A stretch of 64,000 bases of DNA from Lotus japonicus (taxonomy: Eukaryota; Streptophyta; Magnoliopsida; Fabales; Fabaceae). The DNA lies in the NCBI RefSeq assembly GCF_012489685.1, contig NC_080042.1, positions 31,067,158 through 31,131,157 on the forward strand, read 5' to 3'. Shown piece by piece: positions 11,147 to 22,882 of the stretch. The first letter of the stretch is position 1. Each line of letters starts with the position of its first letter. The position numbers and the translations under genes are program-made. Below the pieces are notes generated by a model. It saw only the letters and a program-made list of their open reading frames with translations, was not told where the DNA came from and did no database searches.

Positions 11147-11292
11147 TAATGCTACATTCACCAACAAACTTAGTGTCAATTGTAACAAACACTAATATCA
11201 AGTGGGTCCCACTCATTTTGCGAATGTTACACCGACAAACTTAGTGTTGGTTGTAACAAACACTAATGTCAATTAGGTCCCACTCATTTCGC
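11147..11292. repeat. Tandem duplication, two copies of about 75 bp
   Basis: The block containing CAACAAACTTAGTGT, TTGTAACAAACACTAAT and GGTCCCACTCATTT occurs at about 11147-11221 and again at about 11222-11292, with roughly ten differences between copies. Confidence 0.75.
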
Positions 11293-11299
11293 GGCCTGC

Positions 11300-11700
11300 A
11301 TGTTGGACTGATTTTTCCGTCTCATCTTCCTTATAGAGTTATAAGCCATTTATCTCCCTCACTCCCACAAACCCTCACACTACTATCTCCCTCCCTCCAC
11401 CATTGTCGTCTTCGCCACCAGCACCCTAACCCTATCCTTCGGGCTCTCCCTCCCATATCTGCCTCTCTTCCTTCTCCTCCTCCACCCTCACCCTCACCTT
11501 TCCCTCGGCCTATTCGTCCTCCCTCTGGCGACGCCGCCTGATCCGCTCCCTCCCTTTTCCTTTGCCAGCATCACCCTCACCCTCCCTCGTCGTCCATATT
11601 TGCCCTCCCTCTACCACTTGATTCCATTGTCGCACTGCCACACCGTCATCGCACCGTCATGGGATGCCTAGCTGCCACACCACCACTACTGTGATGCCCC
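11300..11700. other. C/T-rich low-complexity tract
   Basis: Plus strand rich in CCCTC, CCTCC and CACC. The 91-codon frame here (11266-11541) is a composition artefact: Pro/Ser-rich with no domain. It could be the remains of a 5' leader of a plant gene, but no start or homologous coding block was found. Confidence 0.4.
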
Positions 11701-12533
11701 AATATTTCCGCTCCGTCTAAACATCCACTACCTCCCGGTGGATTCGTCTGTTCCGTGAGATCCAAGATCAAGGAAGCTTACCATCTTAGAATAGGTACCA
11801 CTAATAGGGTGCATTTGTGAGTTTTATTTTACTCAATAGATTTTGAAGTGTGTTTCCTTTTCCTTTTTCTAAAATAACAAGTGAAGCTCCACGTACGTCC
11901 TAAGTTGTATTGTAAGAATCAAATCAAGTAACATCACACTTTTCAAACAATATAATTAATAGAGGCAACAAGTGATATGCCCACTAAGTCAACCATGCTT
12001 CTATAAAATGATAATAATAATCATCGAGCTTTTTCTTTAGCCATATATTTAACTTGAAGGATTTCAAAGCAATAGTAACCAAAGCATCATTTCGCTTTAC
12101 TTATGAAATTTCAACACCATCGGTCCGTGTGTTTACTTTTTAATTAAACATGACAGCCAGTTAGGAAGAAAATATGTGGAACTTATGCTAAATCATCCAA
12201 AAGAGCTATTGTGAGCAAAGTGGATTTGGAATTAAGTACCCCGAAAGAGCAAAAGGAGGAAGCTTTATCCTCATTGTCGAGATCGTGATTAAGATTAGAA
12301 GAATCTTAATCTTGTTATTATTGATGTCCACATGCATGTAAATTAAAGCAAGGAACAGACAAATGTTGTTCATGCTAGAATAAGAACAAAACCGAATACC
12401 ACATTGATTAATTTACTAAAAATAGTGAAATGAAAGGACCAGCATATGTTTTCTTGTTTCTTCTATGGTTTCTTATCTTTATTGATCAGAGTTCTTTAAA
12501 CTGTAGAATTAACCTTTCTATTCAAAAGGGTTG
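11701..12533. other. Intergenic, no gene seen
   Basis: Mixed AT-rich sequence, no open frame over 60 codons of interest, no repeat boundary identified. Confidence 0.4.
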
Positions 12534-12542
12534 TTAAATAAA
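12534..12542. repeat. 9-bp target-site duplication, left (MULE-B)
   Basis: TTAAATAAA, repeated exactly at 14275-14283. Confidence 0.88.
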
Positions 12543-12835
12543 GGCTTAAATAAGTTTTTGGTCCCTAACCTTTACCAAATACTTGGTTTTCATCCTTCGC
12601 CGGAGCAAATGTGGGTTTTAGTCCCTAACCTTTGCCAAAATGTTTGGCTTTCATCCCTCCGGAGCTTTTGGTCAACGCCGGAGCTCCGGTGGCCCATGTG
12701 GCATTGCCACATGTTATTTATTTATTTATTTTTTAAAAAAATAGAAAATTAACTCAGTAATTAAAAACTCTTTACTCACTAATTAAAAACCTCAATTAAC
12801 CTAAAAATAATCCAGCAAACCCAACAACCCCCACC

Positions 12836-13154
12836 TTTTTTTTTTTGATAAGCCAATTTATACATAAATAGAAGAAGCACAAGGAGTGCCAAATAATTAC
12901 AAGAACAGATTTAGTAACAAGATAAGAATAAGAGAAAAGCAGGGAAACGGTTACAAGGAGAACAGGGGAAACACGAAACAGGGGAGAAAAGAAGGGAATA
13001 AAAGAAAAGAACGTGATAATACTACAGATCAAAAGGCAAAAAGAGTGTAGCAAGCAGCAGCAGGTCAAACTTTTGCGCAGCACATTGTGATCCACCAGGT
13101 GAAAAGCTATGGAATTAACACGTACTGCCAATGCACATAATGGGCTGGACCAAC
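12836..13154 (-). mobile_element. 5'-truncated LINE copy inside MULE-B
   Basis: On the minus strand it ends GGCTTATC followed by an A-run (T-run at 12836-12846 on plus), the same kind of 3' end as the LINE at 1354-5770. Flanking sequences CAACCCCCACC (12825-12835) and CAACCCCACC (13155-13164) differ by one C and are a plausible target duplication. Only about 320 bp of the 3' end is present, so the long open minus frame here is not a gene. Confidence 0.6.
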
Positions 13155-13264
13155 CAACCCCACCTCCATCGTAGCAACCGAACAACAGATAGTGTAATTG
13201 AACAAACAAAAAAATCCCCAAATTGAACCTACTCTGGTAGGTTCTAGAAGCTTCTCAATCAATC

Positions 13265-13440
13265 ATGGAATCAACATCAGCATCATGGAGCTTCTGCTAT
13301 ACCGACAGCCACGACACCACCACCACCGGAGGGATCATCACCGGCGCCGAGCCATTACGAGTCGCAGAAGCGGCGAGACTGGAACGAGTTCCAGTAGAAC
13401 CACAAGCCGCCATTGACGCTGGCGCGGAGTAGTACCGCTG
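13265..13440 (+). pseudogene. Captured fragment of an ALOG-domain gene (LSH/OBO-type)
   Basis: ALOG proteins are plant-specific nuclear factors acting in organ boundaries and light-dependent growth. An ATG at 13265 opens MESTSAS. One frame over, positions 13350-13395 read SHYESQKRRDWNEFQ, very close to the invariant ALOG start (PSxYESQKRRDWNTFxQYL from family knowledge), then a stop, then NHKPPLTLAR (13399-13428), again an ALOG signature. The similarity then fades where the FLRYLDQFGKTK block should follow. So only the N-terminal part of the first exon is present, with at least one frameshift and one stop. It lies within MULE-B and was probably acquired by it. Not functional. Confidence 0.75.
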
Positions 13441-14274
13441 AGGCAAATTACAGAGACAGAATCGAAATTGGTCGAATCCTTGAAAGCCTGAGAATACCCT
13501 GAAACAAAATCCAAAGAAATTTGGGAGAAGATCCATTCGAAACTCCACGCATCCGACCCTCGAAACCCCCGGATCCAACGGCAAAGATCCAGATTTCCAC
13601 CGGCGATGATTTTGATGGTTTGACTTTTCGGGGTTGAGATCTGGAGGTTTGCGAGGTTATGTTTTGAGAGAAAGAGAGGAGGTTGGAGTTTCTGGCATGT
13701 GTGGTTGCTAATTTAGAAGGTCGATGGCCGTTGATGGTGACCGCGAGCGGCAGAGGTCACAGCGGTTCACGATGGTTGGCGGTTCTAGCTCTCTTGCATT
13801 CTGGAAATCTTTATTTTGTTTCTTTTTTTTTCCTGTATTGAGAATAACAACAAAGGGGGAGAGGGGGTTGGGGTTCATGAGTTTGGGGTGGGGGTGGGGT
13901 TGGGTTGATGATTACTGGGTTTTGTGAGAAAGATGATGAAGATGATGATGAATCTTCTATGAAGAAGATGAACATTCATTATTACTAGGTTTTCTGGAAT
14001 TGGAAGATGAACATCATGAATTAAAAAAAAAAATTAGTTACTTAGGATTTATTAAAATTTTATTTTTTTAAATGAAAAAAAAAACCAGCTAGGCACATTA
14101 GTTGACGTGGCATTGCCACGTGGGCCACCGGAGCTCCGGCGTTGACCAAAAGCTCCGGAGGGATGAAAACCAAACCTTTTGGCAAAGGTTAGGGACTAAA
14201 ACCCACCTTGGCTCCGGCGAGGGACGAAAACCAAGCATTTGGTAAAGGTTAGGGACCAAAAACTTATTTAAGCC

Positions 14275-14283
14275 TTAAATAAA
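14275..14283. repeat. 9-bp target-site duplication, right (MULE-B)
   Basis: TTAAATAAA, exact copy of 12534-12542. Confidence 0.88.
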
Positions 14284-14611
14284 ACTCATTTTTTGGTTAA
14301 TTGTTTTACAGTAGATGGCTCTTTCTAAAGTCTCATTTAAAAATTGGCTTTGACCAAATAAAGCTGTGTATAATCTAGTAAGTGGTTTGCCATATATGTT
14401 CCTTAGAGTTCTAGGGATCTGTAAGAGACCCCTGACCGGTTGACTCATACTTCCGAGTTACCACGCAAAACGATCACACTAGTCCAATCAGACAATGTAC
14501 CAACTACCGAGCGCTTCAATACGGGCAGCGCCAGCTCGGGAGAAGATGCAAATCACCTCAACAATCCCATTGCTGACTCTAAACCCTTACTGTAGAGGGC
14601 TAGGAGTGAAG
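14284..14611. other. Unassigned flank of copia-1
   Basis: No gene. From about 14410 the sequence becomes more GC-rich (GACCCCTGACCGGTTGACTC and onward), perhaps an old repeat. It is the left flank into which copia-1 inserted: 14607-14611 is TGAAG and 31315-31319 is TGAGG, a five-base duplication with one difference. Confidence 0.45.
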
Positions 14612-15460
14612 TGTAATTCAGGTTCCCTGTAGTACGAATGTCCTGCACGATGCTGGGACAATAGATTCGACAATCGCTTAACAGTAAAACAGAACTTAAA
14701 ACAGAAAAACAAAACACAGGAATTGTTAACCCAGTTCAGTGAAAAACTTTCACCTACGTCTGGAGGGTTTGCACCCAAAAAAAGGAAATCCACTATCTCA
14801 AGATTCAGGAATTACAGACACTCATGAACACAACAGTTCATAGCTCACTTCCTAATCTACCCAGTGTATTTCTACTTAGTATCTCAACCTAAGTATGAGA
14901 GCCCCTCTCACTTTCTCTCAATCACTGCCACAGTTATTGGTGAACACAATCAACAATCAGAGTTTGAAGAAAATCAAACACATAGAACCCTTCTTTGCTT
15001 TATAGAATCAGTGAGCAAAGAGGATTCACAACTAACAAAGGACAAAGCACAATCACAAATCATAAAACACTTGATCTCTCTCAATAGCTTCGGTGGTCTT
15101 CATCCTTTTATAGACTTCAGTAGCGGCAGCATGGGCTCTAGGGTTAGCATGGGCTGAAGTAACAGATAGCAGCAACAACAATTCAAAACGCAATCTTGAT
15201 AGATCTAGTTACCTATTGCACAAGTAAAGATAGAAATCAATCTTTTAACAAAGATTGTTTCAACAAATAACATCCCATAAATAAAACCCTTCTGGAATAG
15301 CTACTTGTTCCTCAAGTAACACGGAAAACATATCTTCAATTAATCTTCAAAGGGCCCACAACAGAAACTCAAGTTGAGGACTGATGCCCTAGCTTCGCAG
15401 AATCAGATGCCACGACATCTGCTTCGACAATCGATTGTTTTGACAAAATGCAAGACAACA
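14612..15460 (-). repeat. Copia-1 3' LTR
   Basis: 849 bp; on the minus strand begins TGTTGTCTTGC and ends CCTGAATTACA. Aligns along its whole length with 30462-31314. It contains TATAAAAGG at 15104-15112 (minus) as a likely TATA box. Confidence 0.9.
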
Positions 15461-15470
15461 TGTACCAACA

Positions 15471-15483
15471 ATCTCCCCTTTTG
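15471..15483 (-). promoter_or_regulatory. Copia-1 polypurine tract
   Basis: AAAAGGGGAGATT on the minus strand, 10 bases before the 3' LTR. It is the RNase H-resistant primer for plus-strand DNA synthesis in LTR elements. Confidence 0.8.
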
Positions 15484-16000
15484 TCAAATTTTGTCTAAAA
15501 CAACGCACAAACATGAGAGGATAAAAATAGAGAATAAATTCTCCCCCTTAAGCATAGCTTCCCCTCAAATGATGCATCCATACCAACAACTAGCATAGTT
15601 GGAACATAACACTTAGCAGCAAAAACACACAAACAGAATTACTATCAGACCTTAGCATATGATGACTTCACAGTAGATTAGCTTGAACATCAACGTACCA
15701 GAAATACTATCAGAAGCTACTTGCACATAAGCTATCCACATAAAAAGCAGAAGACTTGAAACAAAACATAACCATTGTCTTGAACTTGTCTTCAAATTAA
15801 ACAGACCAAAGCTAACACTAGCAAAACACATAGTCTTCACAGTAGCAACATAGAGCTTCACAGTAGCAACACAAATTATTACAAACCATAGCAGATAGAA
15901 TCTTCAAACTTTAAACTACTCCCCCTTTTTAGCACAAATTTGGCAAAGGGTGCACAAATACATCCAAAAACAAAAGAAAGTAGCAGAATAACATAACAAT
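15484..16000 (-). other. Copia-1 non-coding tract before the polypurine tract
   Basis: No ORF on the element strand. Short imperfect repeats of TTCACAGTAGCAACA lie at 15838-15872 (plus strand). No antisense ORF is present, unlike the matching place in copia-2. Confidence 0.5.
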
Positions 16001-17679
16001 CTAGTCTTCAGAACTGGTTTCCTCTCCAGACTCATCTGCACTTTCCTCTTCACTCTCATCAGACCCTTCCTCCTCTTCATTGCTCCCATCCTGAGCAGCA
16101 GTAGCAGCAACACTTTGCTCACCTCCTTGGTGTTCTTCTTCTTGCAGCTTGAGAAGCAAAGCATCAACCTTGAGCTTCCTGGCAGTGCTCACCCTAATTG
16201 TCTCCTGCAAAGCCTTGGAGACTTCCTGTAATTCAACAATGATGGTCTGAGTGCCAGATTCAGTCACAGGAGGGGCAGATGTCCTGCTGGTTGGCATGGC
16301 AATGTCTAGGACATGTGGCTCCATAAACAAGCGTTGATCCAAGGTGATTGGAACTCCACGAGACATAGCCACTTCATCAGCCCTGAGTATCTAAGGATGC
16401 TGCTTGAGAATTATCTCAGTAAGAAGTGAGGGAAATGAAACAGGCAGCTTCACAACACAAGTATCAGCATGCTTCAATGTCTGCTAAAAAACAAAAGCTC
16501 CAAAATCAAATGCAATGGACTTGCCAATCCTATAGATCAATTTGGAAAGGGTAGCAGAAACACCAGAGGTATGCTGAGTAGGAACCCAATTCACAGCACC
16601 AATCCTGTTAAGGATTGCATACTTCACACTGAGATTTCTTGTGGACAACAATTTCTTGTTGGGCCACTTCTTCACATGACCAGCAGTAAGTTCCTTGGCA
16701 ACATCATCCATGGACACTTCTTCATCACCAAATTCAATAGCACTTCTTCCAAGTGCTTGATTGATTACAACAAGTGAGAACACAACACATTCAGCCCTCA
16801 CAAATACTTTCTTGAATTCATCACTTTCAGGAAGTCCAACATCAACAGAGAGATTCACCAAGAATTCTGTCACAAGCTTCTCATAGCACCTTCCAACATT
16901 CTGAATTGTCTTCATCAGACCTGCTTTCTCAATAAGAGCAATAACATCTTTACACTCAAGAACATCAGGGCCAACTTCCCTTTCCTTGGCCATTCTCCTC
17001 TTGCACACAAACTTCCACTTCAGAACACTTTCTTCTAAATGAAAAGACACTCTATCAATAGGAACAGCAGAAACATTTTGAGGAATACGCTTACCATAAA
17101 ACTTCCTTTTCTCAGAGGGTCGAATGTCCTAGACATCAGCTTCAGCATCTGACTCAGAGTCTTCAACATCAACTTGAATCTTTCTTTTCTTATTCTCACT
17201 GAGAGTCTTGACAACCTTTTGCTTTCCCTTACCTTTCACAGTCGCTTGTCTAGACTTGTAAGTCACAGGAGAGGATTTGGATCTCTTTGGAGGAGAAGGA
17301 GTGGTTTCAGGAGTAGAGACCCTTCTTTTTCTTTTCATCCTCGCAGCAACACTATCAGGAAAAGACTCAGTCAGAGGAACATCATCAGTATCATCATCAG
17401 AGATGTCCTGAACAGGGGCTGGAGCCTGGATTGGCTCTTCAGAATTAATATCCTCAGAATTGTTATTCTTTGGATCAGCATCCTTCGAAGAGGATGATAC
17501 AGAAATATCAGGCTGGGTGGCATCGCCTGAATCTTCATGAGAAGTGGAATCATTTCCAGGATTTTCTTGATCAGAAATTTCCTTAGACACAGATGTCTCA
17601 ACATCGGGCACGACATCAGGAGGCGATTTCACAGGAGAATCTTCATCATTGATTTCCTCTTCATCAGGAACATCTTCAT
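16001..17679 (-). pseudogene. Copia-1 third ORF (after pol), distal part, broken
   Basis: Three open pieces in one frame (17129-17632, 16484-17050, 16001-16372) separated by single stops form one former ORF. The N-terminal side is Ser/Asp/Glu-rich with basic clusters (RMKRKRR, NKKRKIQVD) that look like nuclear-localisation signals. The middle part has a globular stretch with YEKLVTEFLVNLS and VFVRAECVVFSLVVINQALG, which resembles the 'putative plant transposon protein' domain annotated in many retroelement ORFs. The C-terminal part is coiled-coil-like and ends in a long acidic tail. Its first 71 codons lie at 23156-23368, split off by the solo LTR. Function unknown; in Sireviruses this slot is called env-like. 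Confidence 0.7.
17675..17679. repeat. 5-bp target duplication, left (gypsy solo LTR)
   Basis: TTCAT; the right copy at 23156-23160 is CTCAT, one difference. Confidence 0.6.
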
Positions 17680-20600
17680 TGTAAGACCCAAGTTTTTAAG
17701 CTTGTGTCAAGTAAATAGAATCCTATTCACGATTAGGGTTGATGTATCGTGAAGGGAAACCTGAACTAGAGTTTACCAAATGAAGTAAATATATGAAGGA
17801 GAAAGTTCAGGAAAAGTCTGAGGATCGTACCGAAGTCGATAAAAGTTATAGCACGATCGTTATATGCTTAAACCTAGGTCAGAAACCCTAGTAAATAGCT
17901 AGTTTTCATGAAAAGTCACTATGGAAGTTAATTCCAAAAATCTTCAGAGAAATGTTAGAACTTCTCTTTTTCCATATATAACAATCGTTTCGAGGCGAAA
18001 CTCTAGGATCTACGAACGTCCGATTCCAATCATCGGAAGTTTGCCGAAACCGAATCCCTGGTATTTCAAAACCCTAGAATCACCCGACTATGAGGGCTAT
18101 TTCTATTCAGAGCTTCAAATGAAGATTCTACACGCGTACACCCATTTCTCTTGATGATTTCAATCTTTCTTCAGAAGGAAGTTTTCCATTCCGACATTCG
18201 ATGCAAAAAGCAACTTATCGGGTAAAATAGTTTTACACCGACTATGCATTAGTTGCCAAAAATACATGGAGACATCTTTTTAGTTTTGGAATTCTTTTGC
18301 CAAAACATATCTTAGAATTCACAGAGAATGACGCCGGAAAAATCAGATTCGCGAAACTTTCATTTTCCCGCGAATTTCCATCTTCTATATATAGCAAGCA
18401 AAGTGAGAAAAAAACACAAAACTCCTCCATTTTTCTCTCCAAGGCCGCGAGCTTCAACAAGGAAGAAGGAAGAAGAGTTTTCTTCATTACTTGCTTGATC
18501 GTTGATCCGTTAGTTGCTACTTCAAGGTTTCGAGGTATAGTCGCTAATCCTTATCTCTGATCGCTTTTTCCATAGCTTTTCTGTAGACTTTTCTGAGCTG
18601 ATAGTTTTGAGGTTTTTGCAAAACTACCCTGAATATTTCATTTCTGATTCTAAACCTCTTCCTTATGTGCCCAAGATCACTTCTGCCGGATTAGATTTTC
18701 CGTTATGCCGCCGGATTTCCGCCGGAATCAATTTTAGCCTTAAATACCCATTTTTGGAGTTTTTGGAGTAAAGCTTCAACCTTTAGGCTGAAAACTATCG
18801 CCTTAGCTTAGTGCTAGTAGGATTAGTTGTCATAAACGTCGTTAGTAACGTCCCTGTCAAATTTGGTTTTTGGGATTTCAGTTTTGAAAATTCTAAGTTA
18901 AAAATCATGACCAAAATACCCCTGCGACAGTTTTTGATCCGATAATTTTTCCGAGTTCAGAATAACCTTAGTTACGGCTAATGATAGCATAGGAACCAAG
19001 TTTGATCGAAGAAAAATCGAGTCCCCTAATTACCTAAAGTGGCCGAGCCTATAGGGGGAGGAGGAGGAAAATTTCCTTTTCCGAAAACTTGTCTTTCGCG
19101 CTAGTTTATCGTACCTTAGAGTATAGATTACTTCGAGTAACCTTAGTAAGTATCGATAGCTTAGTTTTCGATAGATTCTGATAGTATTTCTGTGGTTTTG
19201 CTCTAAAGGTGATTTTGAGGAATTTCCAGCGGAGCAAGGCTTTGATTGTGAAGGAGCTTTAGGAGATAACTCTGGAGAACCTACAGGTGAGGGCTTCTCA
19301 CTGAATCTCTAGTTAATGCTTAGGGACGAGGTTTTCGACATTGTTTACTGTTTATGCACTGGATTGTGTGTGATTGGAAAATGTTTTCTGAGGCTTCGGC
19401 TGACAATGTAGATGATTCATCTACTGAATGTTTTTGAGATTGACTTACATGCTATGTGCTATGTGGGTAATCTAGGATGTGTGGTGGATGCTTTATATGC
19501 TAAGTGCTAAGTGTTTATGATGAGATTTATTGATATATGACATGTTGTTGATTGTGATGATTTAAATATGCTTTGCAAAGAAATCCGAGTTTCTGAAGGG
19601 TGAGAATAGCGGGCAGGTCATGCCGATTTTATTTTGAGAGTTTTAAGAAAGTTTTGATAGGACGAACGAGGTTCGGGCCTTGCTTTGATTTAGTGGATCG
19701 AGACATTCTCTGGAAGTGATTTGGGATTTGGAGATCCCGGAAACTTATAAGATTCGCGATAAGATTAAAAGGATATTATTTTGAAAAGAAAAACTCATAA
19801 GACATTAAACAACCTCTAAATCTTCAAATAAGGATAATGAACTCGAAAGGAAACTTCGGATGCAAATATTAGTTTTGGAAAACGAGAAGTGTCGTCGGAT
19901 CAAAGTGTTGGGCATGTGTATGTCCTTGTGCTGTTGGAGCAGTTGTGTTGAGTACGTTGTTGTTGTGCTGTTGGAGCAGCGTTTGTTGTTGTGCTGTTGG
20001 AGCAGCTATGTTGTTGGGCTATCCTGGGGATAAGTCCGGGAAACCGTTAGTTTCCGAGAGTGTGATGCTCTGTGCTCGTTGAGCAGATGTGACCATCGGA
20101 TGGAGATGAGTCGGATGATTTGGAGATCATCGTGGATTATGTGTTGTTGTGAAGAAGTGTCTTTTGTCGCAGAATCGACTTTACCTAAGGGTAAGCTTTT
20201 AGAGACTTTAATTTACCTAGAACACGTGGCGAAATGTCGAGTGAGATTCGGAGACGTTGTTTGTCTAATCATCCTGCATTCATGCAACATTAATGAGGTA
20301 TTAACACAGGACGTACTCTGGACCTCGTCGGTTTCCAAAATGGTCATAAGACCCGGAATGCCGTGTAAGAGCGTTTGTAGACGTCTCTTGTAGCAGACCG
20401 AAATGGCAGACCTACGGGTTACGGCTGATCTGACTACCGTTGTTGTTGGAGTAAGAGGCACGCGGGCCGAAATGGTCCCACCGTGGCTGGTGCTAGGGCT
20501 GATCCGTTGATGTCCATCCGTTCCGGATTGCATATTGGTTGACTGGGTTAACCTGCATATCATTTCATGTAACATGCATACTGACTTAGTGATGAGTGTG

Positions 20601-20755
20601 TTTGATATTTGATAATCTTACTTGGAACATGTTAAATGTTATTGTTGTCGTTTATGTTATTGTGGATTATGCAACCCTAGGATGTTATCCCTAGCTATAA
20701 GCTTAAGCGGCTATTTATTATCTGTACCTATTGGGTTTAATATTTACATAGTTCC

Positions 20756-21283
20756 TTGGAGTTGACCCTCGCGTCTTCTGTGTGTGTTTTGGCGGACAAC
20801 GCCTTTTGTCAGATGTCCATTGCGGACTGGTTCACAATGGTCCACCCTTCGGGGGGGATTAGGTACGAGATGATCGATCAGGACGACCCCGGGTCGTGGG
20901 TGGTTGACCCCGCGAGCCATCGAGCGACGTATTCGGGGCGTATCATGGAGGACCACGTAGATAGTGGAGGACTCCTGAGGTCAGGAGTGTTGAGGAGATG
21001 CTCTGTCAGCTTCAACTTGCCACCGGGCGTTCACTGTGGACCAGGACTTGGAGGACCACCACCACCACCGTTGTCTTCAGACGAGGAGGATCCCTCAGAG
21101 GAGGAGCCAGTGGGAGTGCCTTCGGCAGAGTCTACTGCACCCAGCGTTGCGGTCATAGATGATCAGGGTTCGGGCCCTAAGCCCGTGAGTCCAGCATTGG
21201 AGCGCACTGCGGTTGCGACGACGATCATGCTAGCACATAGTTTTGAGTATTGGTATGAGCTCCTCGAGTTAGGATTAGTGTAG
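20756..21283 (+). CDS. Open frame inside the gypsy LTR, function unknown
   Basis: 175 codons: an uncharged/hydrophobic start (MELTLASSVCVLADNA), then HPSGGIRYEMIDQDDPGSW, then a Pro-rich and acidic part (GGPPPPPLSSDEEDPSEEE). The first 60 codons can also be read in the minus-strand copy at 57540-57728 and partly at 51670-51857, where the C-run length differs by one and shifts the frame. This looks like LTR sequence that happens to be open, or an old captured coding piece. No known domain recognised and no evidence of expression. Confidence 0.25.
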   Translation: MELTLASSVCVLADNAFCQMSIADWFTMVHPSGGIRYEMIDQDDPGSWVVDPASHRATYSGRIMEDHVDSGGLLRSGVLRRCSVSFNLPPGVHCGPGLGGPPPPPLSSDEEDPSEEEPVGVPSAESTAPSVAVIDDQGSGPKPVSPALERTAVATTIMLAHSFEYWYELLELGLV

Positions 21284-21453
21284 GAGTAGAGTTTTAGCTC
21301 TGACAGTATTGCTTCATTTGCTTCTTTAGGGGACAGGGTAGTTCCGCCTATAGCTTTTTGTGTGGTTTCCTTATGGGAATCACAGAGAGTTGGTTGGACT
21401 TAGGAGGTCTTATTTTCAGGCCATTGGGTCAGCTTATTCTCAGTTTTGAGGGA

Positions 21454-21458
21454 TAGTG
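21454..21458. repeat. 5-bp target duplication, left (copia solo LTR)
   Basis: TAGTG; exact copy at 22878-22882. Confidence 0.8.
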
Positions 21459-22877
21459 TGTTAAGTTCAAACGTGTTACAACGTGTTTCAATCTTATTTT
21501 GATCCTAACAATTTTTATAAATACCTTTCGATACTAAAATCTAATTCCAGATGTTAATGACATTTTTCAGGAAATATATTTTATAAGGTCGCATGCTTCA
21601 ACGAATATGCCTAAGCCTTATAAGGAAAAAGAAGTTTACACAAGAAATGATCGCATCGTCCAGTAAACACGGAAGACACTTATTCTGTATCGTTCTATGC
21701 CACGTCATACCTCAGAATTTCAGAAGAAGTCTTTGAGCGGGAAAGTCAAAATTGTTTCTCAACTATTTGCCCCATGCTTTAGTCAGAAGGAAACTAATCT
21801 GGTCACGTGCAAACTGATTTATCTTTGAAGAGAGAAGTCTCGATGACCAATGAAGAGGAAAAAGGACAACACGTCAACATCACTTTTCCAAAATGTCTCT
21901 CTTCTGCAAAGTAGCCCAAAGCTATCACCACCTACTAGCTGACAAAGTACACCTTTTTGGCTAAAGGATAGTTTTGAACAGCAGCATGCATTTAATGAAG
22001 CTACCAACCGGAGATTTGAATCAATGGTTAGATGACACTCACAACAGCTACGAACAACGGCCAGATTTTGTGTCTCAACGGCTACACAACTAGCAAGATC
22101 ATATATAAAGGACATATCTGAAGATTGAAGATAAAAAGAAAAAAATTTATTGTGAGAAAAGAAAGAACTCAGAGCAGTTAATCAAAACATTCTTCAAAGC
22201 ATTAAAAGCTCACAGCAGATTTCCTAAGAGTCAAATCCGATCTCATACCTCTGCTAAATCAAGAGAGAATACCAAACCTTAAAAGAGTCAAACCTCTTCT
22301 CTTACTTCTCTCTTAGATTCTGAACTCCTGTGTGTTCCAACGTCTTTTCAGAACCCAAAACACTTGAGAGTTCCAGTGCCATAAATTGTCTACACCAACT
22401 CTTTTGAGAAGAGATTTCTTGTAGAGCCAAACAATCTTGTTGATTGTAGGACGAGTCCTGTACAATACTTGGAGAAGTCCGTGATAATACTAGGAGGAGT
22501 CCTGTACAATACTTGGAGAAGTCCGTGATAATACTAGGAGGAGTCCTGTACAATACTTGGAGAAGTCCGTGATAATACTTGGAGAAGTCCTGTCTAATAC
22601 TTGTATTGGAGAAGTCCTTGATACTTGCTAGTGAAAATCTTGGTGGTGGCCAAGTACTGGACGTAGCCCAATCGTTTAGGGTGAACCAGTATAAATTCCT
22701 GTGTGCTGATCGTTCTGCTTTATTTACTTACTTCCGCTGCACTAAACAGTTTTTGAAAAGTCACCAGAACAATTTTCTTAAGAACTTATCTTCTTTTCAT
22801 AAACTAAAGTTTTAACAAGTAATTTTTAAGAACACAATTCAAACCCCCCCTTTCTTGTGTTACTTATTTACATATCA
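21459..22877 (+). mobile_element. Copia-type solo LTR, 1419 bp
   Basis: Begins TGTTAAGTTC and ends TTTACATATCA with a perfect 5-bp duplication TAGTG on both sides. The 3' part has AATTCAAACCCCCCC and TTCTTGTGTTAC, like the R/U5 end of the copia-2 LTR. It contains a 45-bp minisatellite. No internal region. A diverged relative of its 3' third flanks copia-2 at 50715-50950. Confidence 0.82.
22449..22612 (+). repeat. Minisatellite, period about 45 bp
   Basis: About three and a half copies of a unit containing GAGTCCTGTACAATACTTGG and AGAAGTCCGTGATAATACT, with the last copy diverging into ACTTGTATTGGAGAAGTCC. It lies in the solo LTR. Confidence 0.85.
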
Positions 22878-22882
22878 TAGTG
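22878..22882. repeat. 5-bp target duplication, right (copia solo LTR)
   Basis: TAGTG, exact copy of 21454-21458. Confidence 0.8.

Larger units (their letters stand above)
12543..14274. mobile_element. Pack-MULE-like Mutator element (MULE-B), 1732 bp
   Basis: Termini GGCTTAAATAAG and CTTATTTAAGCC are perfect inverted copies. The terminal inverted repeats run about 190 bp with few differences and share GGTCCCTAACCTTT, AGCTCCGGTGGCCCA and flanking blocks. A perfect 9-bp duplication flanks the element. There is no transposase. The interior holds a 5'-truncated LINE copy (12836-13154) and host-derived sequence including an ALOG-domain fragment (13265-13440). Further GC-rich sequence at 13450-13720, read on the minus strand, resembles a gene leader with an intron-like CTCAG acceptor. 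Carrying gene pieces between MULE ends is the definition of a Pack-MULE. Confidence 0.88.

Noticed and set aside
11266..11541. Pro/Ser-rich 91-codon frame
   Set aside because: Product of C/T-rich low-complexity sequence without any recognised motif.
12796..13221. 141-codon hydrophobic minus-strand frame
   Set aside because: Coincides with the truncated LINE 3' end inside MULE-B; hydrophobic residues come from T-rich UTR.
22449..22612. CRISPR-like array
   Set aside because: Regular repeats, but in tandem with no unique spacers, and in a plant retroelement LTR.
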